In this document: positions 59,950-64,000 of the stretch, piece by piece | Layout: the number at the start of each line of letters is the position of its first letter | How positions within the stretch are numbered: position 1 is the first letter of the stretch | Source: Imbricaverruca yamaguchii | Lineage: Eukaryota > Arthropoda > Thecostraca > Neoverrucidae | DNA length: 64,000 nucleotides | Direction of reading: 5' to 3' | Assembly (NCBI GenBank): GCA_034440575.1 | Contig: JAOTOL010001308.1 | Coordinates: 248,001 to 312,000 of the forward strand | Notes under the pieces: generated by a model | Databases searched by the model: none | Seen by the model: the letters and a program-made list of their open reading frames with translations, nothing else | What the model was told of the DNA's origin: nothing | Position numbers and translations under genes: made by a program

Positions 59950-60778
59950 GGAGCTCTCCTTAGGATGATACCCCCGTGCCACTTGTGCTGGTTTTACGAG
60001 GAATTAGTAAGTCTTGCGACCCTGTTCCCCCTACCAAAGGCGGACGGATGTGACAGGTTCGGTAAGATGAGATGCGAAAATCTGAAGTACGGTGCTCTCG
60101 AGGCTGAATTTGCGTCAGCAAAGCAGGCTGATACGGTTCTGTGAACATCTGAGTTTGTGTATGGCGTACGTAAGAATGGGAAAATGGAGGACGATACAAT
60201 CACAATCACCGTAAAGCCACATAGTACAAAAAAAAACACCTTGGGGAGTGATAAACTGCCTTGACCTAAGCGATGTTACAGAGGATAAGATCGTGTATGG
60301 GCTGTCAACGTTCTGGGTTATAGCCGCCAGAAAAATGAAAGTAAAGAAAGGTGCAGACTTTATTTTGACCAGCAATGTTATTTTAACTTACAACGCAACG
60401 GATCTTCCTACGGAGAGCAGAATAGGCTACTTGCATATGAGAGTGAGGAAATTCCTCCCAAATCCAATGCATTGCCTCAAATGCCAAATGTTCGGCCACG
60501 CTACTCGATTTTGCCGTGGCCGCCAAGCGTGCAGCAGATGTGCCAACCATGACCACCCGGGTGAGCAGTGCTCTTCTGAGCACCCTTTCTGTGCGAACTG
60601 CGATGCAGGACAGCTCCCCCATACGTCGTATGACCGTGCGTGTCCAAGTTACATTAGGGAAAAGATAATTATTTCACTGAAGCACACCCACAAAATATCG
60701 TTTAGACAGGCCAGGACCCTACGAAAGGTCGCACCAAAAAAATATCGTACTTTTCCAGAACCAAAACCAGCACGATAA
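59950..60778 (+). pseudogene. LINE ORF1 (gag-like, three zinc knuckles), frameshifted
   Basis: The intact C-terminal part (60248-60775) has LPTESRIGYLHMRVRKFLPN, then knuckles CLKCQMFGHATRFC, CSRCANHDHPGEQC and CANCDAGQLPHTSYDRAC, then EKIIISLKHTHKISFRQAR. This layout is typical of ORF1 in I/Jockey-group LINEs; it binds RNA in the retrotransposition particle. The N-terminal part (60000-60240) is in other frames. Confidence 0.8.
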
Positions 60779-61521
60779 CCGCACAAAACGTACAGCCCGG
60801 TAAGGCGTGCGAGTTAATCGCGCAACTCACAGCTCTTCTTCGAGCTTTTTGGGTGCCCCTCGCCCCGCCTGCGATGAACAGACAGCCCAGTGAAAAGAAC
60901 GACAAAACAACTGAAGCCCCACCAACCACCAATGATTGCGCGGGAAATGTTTTGTAGACCTCTCCGGCGGTCTACCCCTGACGGCGAGGAATGGATCCAA
61001 GTCCACCGGTCCAAGAAGCCGACTCGCTCCTCTCATTCCAAACCCAGTCCATCCCCGACTACCACATCTTCCTATGCCCCATCATCACCCAAATCCACAC
61101 CAACTCCTCCCAAAGCCATCATCGTTAACCCAATGACTTCGGTCATCTTGGAAGGGGGCAGTGCCTCCTCCGGCCGCTTCCTGGTAGTACCACCTCTGGC
61201 ATCGTGGCGATCGCAGATGACTGGGGTTCGACTAGGAGCTCCCGATATGGGAGCATCGGGTCGAGTAAACTGTGACGGGTCGCATGACCCCTCGCTTTGC
61301 GTGCGGCCTGCCGGTCCGTCACAGGCCGATGGCCTGCACGAATCCCTTGCCGAGACCTCTCGAGCACCCCCGTGACAGACAGTTCTTGGAGATATGATGG
61401 GATCTCCACCCGTTCCCCTCGTGAAAACCAGACACGCTTTTCCCCTATTGCCGGACGCAAAAGGGCATCACCCTGGGGATTTTTGCCACCGAGCGGTGGT
61501 AGCCCTAGGAATCGCCAGCGA

Positions 61522-61556
61522 GCGAATTATGCGTCCGCAGAGGACGCAGAATTCGC
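61522..61556 (+). other. hairpin 1 between LINE ORFs
   Basis: 15-base arms GCGAATTATGCGTCC and GGACGCAGAATTCGC with one mismatch and a 5-base loop. Confidence 0.85.
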
Positions 61557-61584
61557 TAATTAGTTAATCGTTAATTCGCATAGG

Positions 61585-61620
61585 ACTAATTAGGGTCCAC
61601 ACTGGTGGACCCTAATTAGT
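61585..61620 (+). other. hairpin 2 between LINE ORFs (perfect 16-bp arms)
   Basis: ACTAATTAGGGTCCAC, loop ACTG, then the exact reverse complement. Only 28 bases after hairpin 1. Confidence 0.95.
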
Positions 61621-61699
61621 CATTCACGTGATTTTGTTTTATTGAACTCGTATTTGGATGTCCTGAGGCAGGACAAGTTTGTACCCATGAACACATACC

Positions 61700-62460
61700 A
61701 CTTTACAATTATAAGACACTATATCATCTCTATATCAATAGTTTTACAGTGGAACTATCTAGGTTTTAGAACTAGCTCCCAGGGCCTCCAGGTTGTCTTA
61801 GGTCGGTACGGCTCTGTGGCGGTATGTCTCCAGGAGACAAAGCTTTCACCTAACTACATGGTGTCGTTGAATGGGTATTCGATATTTTGGAAGGATGTGG
61901 TGACTGATGCTGCGGCACACGGTGGAGTGCTACTGGCGGTCCACATCAGCGTCCCCACGAGAGTATTAACCTGCATATTACACTCCAGGCGGTTGCCGCT
62001 CGGGTGTTTTTTTGTCACAGACTCCTCACAGTATGCTCCGTATATTTATTTGCCTTCAGCGAATGTGGCCCCTACCGTGGCACTCGCCAACTTGCTGTCT
62101 GAACTGCCTGGACCGGTCTTGCTTTTGGGCGATTTTAACGCTCACCACACGTTGTGGGGATGCGACAATAGCAACACCCGTGGTCGCCATCTGGAATATT
62201 TAATCCTTAACGAAATGCTCTCCGTTTTAAATACGGGAACACGAACACTCTTCTCCACACCCCGGGAATCACTTCCACCCTGGATCTCAGCCTGGCCAGC
62301 CCGCAACTAACTGAGTGCCACGAGTGTACGGTGGACTCTGATCCATTGGGGAGCGACCATTTCTCAATCTGGTTAAGTTATCTGGACGGCTTAGTTTTAG
62401 GCCCGCGCCCGCTGCGATGGGATTTTCAGAAAGCGTACTGGGGTAGATTAAAAGAAAGTT
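61700..62460 (+). pseudogene. LINE ORF2 endonuclease domain, frameshifted
   Basis: WNYLGFRTSSQGLQ (family: N-terminal WNCRGL with catalytic Asn), VCLQETKL (catalytic Glu), LLGDFNAHHTLWG (catalytic Asp/Asn) and, after a +1 frameshift near 62265, LGSDHFSIW (catalytic Asp/His at about 62352-62360). All main APE-type motifs are present but not in one frame. Confidence 0.85.
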
Positions 62461-64000
62461 GAAGCTGCTTTCCGCTCCGAACCAAGGCCACTACCAGTGA
62501 CCGAATTCACCGCACTTCTTCTGGAATGCGCCTCCTCAAGTATCCCTGTGCTGTGGTGGACGGAAGATTGCCGTGACGCTATTCGTGCTCGAGGACGCGC
62601 GTTTCGTGGCTGCAATTGTAACAGCACCACTATGAACTTAATAGAGTTTAGGCGTGCTCGGGGCCTCGCCCGGCACACTATGCGGGAGGCCAAGGATGTT
62701 TAGCGGCTTGAGTGTGTTAGCTCACTCAATCGACCTTCGCGAACCTCATTAATTTGGTCTCGCATCAAGAGTATCTCTGGTCGATTCAGTGCAGGTCTGC
62801 TTCCCACGTTGACAGTCGGTAGCCGTGAGGTGACGTACCCTATTGATGTGGCCAACGAGATTGGCCGTGCTCTGGCAGACGTTAGCCGCGCCGGCAACGG
62901 AGACCCATAATTTATGCGCCATAAGGCCCGCTGTGAATCGACTTCGATGAATTTCTCCACTGCAGGCACCTGTCGTACAACGGTTGTTTTTACTCTGGCT
63001 GAGATGGAATCAGCAATTAACTCGTTGCGCAGTGTTGTCGAAGGACCCGATGAAGTGCGCAGTGAGCTGCTGAAACACCTGTCTTCCTCTGTGGGCGCGG
63101 AGCTTTTACGTACCTTCAACCTCATAAGGACGAATGGCGAGTACCCTCCATCGTGGTGCGAAGCTACAGTGATCCCACTCTTGAAATATGGGAAACGCGG
63201 CCTGGAGCCCTTAGATTATCGCCCAATCTCTCTGACGTCTGCATTAGGTAAACTAATGGAGAAACTCGTGAATGGACGCCTGTCCTGGTTCTTGGAAAAA
63301 ATGGCGTCTTCGTAAACTCCCAGTGCGATTTTCCCCAAAACTACTGACCATATTTTGACATTGGACACCGAAGTACGCCTCGCTTTTAGGAGGAAGCGAC
63401 ATCTAGGCGCTGTGTTCTTTGACATAGCGTCGTAGCGACAAGGCCTACGACACCACGTGTCGTAGAGGAAATCCTGCTGAAGATCCACAAGCACGGAATC
63501 CGAGGACGACTTGATACCTTTTTACAGAACTTCCTAGCAAATCGCTATTTTCGTGTACGTGTCGGCAACTGCCTCTCGGATGGTTTATCCAAGATAATTG
63601 AGTTACACAGGGGAACGTCCTGAACGTGACCCTTTCCGTGGTAATGATCAACGATATTGGGGACACGCTTCCTGTGACCATTGGGCGAACCTTATATGTT
63701 GATTTCGCCATGTGGTCATGTGCCTCACGTACACCGCCGATGGAGCGACAGCTGCAGCTAGCCGTCAGGTGTTTGGAGAAATTGGGAAACACAAATGGAT
63801 TCCGCTTCTCTACAGCGAAGACCGTTGTCGTACACTTATGTCGCCACCGTTCATGTCCCAATATGAAAATCATACTGTACAGGCAGGTGATACCAGTGCC
63901 ACCGGTAGTGAGATTTCTGGGGGTGGAATTTGATTCACGCTCGACATACCGACATCTTAAAACGCCACGAGATAAATGTGTGAATACTTTGGGTATCTTA
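62461..64000 (+). pseudogene. LINE ORF2 reverse transcriptase, truncated by window end
   Basis: PPSWCEATVIPLLKYGKRG then LDYRPISLTSALGKLMEKLV (RT blocks 1-2, 63140-63270). FFDIA, LLKIHKHGIRG, RTLYVDFAMW and RFLGVEFDSR follow across several frames. The catalytic YVDD box has lost one residue (YVDF at about 63690-63705). Stops at 62701 and 62908 and frameshifts after 63300 break it further. Confidence 0.85.

Larger units (their letters stand above)
59332..64000 (+). mobile_element. decayed non-LTR retrotransposon (I/Jockey-like LINE), runs off the window
   Basis: A GC-rich leader (59400-59900) is followed by an ORF1 with CCHC knuckles, two hairpins, an APE-type endonuclease and a reverse transcriptase. 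Order and strand fit one LINE. It has several frameshifts and stops and a damaged RT active site, so it is inactive. Its 5' boundary is uncertain; it may abut the MITE. Confidence 0.8.

Overview
The window is animal genomic DNA. Genes are split by introns with GT/AG borders. GC-rich exons sit in AT-rich, repeat-choked introns, and there are tRNA-derived SINEs, non-LTR retrotransposons, DNA transposons and many minisatellites. Retroelement types and codon use suggest an invertebrate, most likely an arthropod (perhaps a crustacean); I cannot name the species.

The main gene is a plus-strand homologue of CEP95 (centrosomal protein of 95 kDa). I traced 18 coding exons from about 22.8 to 57.5 kb. 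Reading phase agrees across every junction but one, which implies an unseen exon between 41.4 and 44.6 kb. The short first coding exon (about ten residues) was not found. The predicted protein is about 1,200 residues, longer than human CEP95 (about 820), mainly because of a 303-codon low-complexity exon. A second, unrecognised gene ends on the minus strand at 3.5-4.1 kb.

Layout. 0-7.6 kb: the terminal exon of the minus-strand gene and otherwise unannotated DNA. 7.6-12.3 kb: two decayed reverse transcriptase fragments on the minus strand separated by LTR-retrotransposon gag debris. 12.7-22.2 kb: TTAA-bordered elements, three tRNA-derived SINE heads, AT-rich DNA and a 44-bp minisatellite. 22.8-57.5 kb: CEP95, with its introns full of tandem arrays. 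47.9-52.0 kb: a complete 4.1-kb DNA transposon with an intact 831-residue ORF, inserted in one of those arrays. 58.4-59.3 kb: a MITE. 59.4-64.0 kb: a decayed LINE that continues past the window.

The most striking feature is that many CEP95 intron minisatellites appear to be tandem copies of the neighbouring splice junction. Acceptor-side arrays precede the exons starting at 37180, 40487, 41388, 45733 and 52382. Donor-side arrays follow the exons ending at 45862, 54064 and 56705. The 50-bp array before 37180 carries about 39 copies of branch-point consensus, AG and the first 26 bases of the exon. Repeats inside exons have unit lengths divisible by three (27 and 24 bp), whereas most intron units do not.
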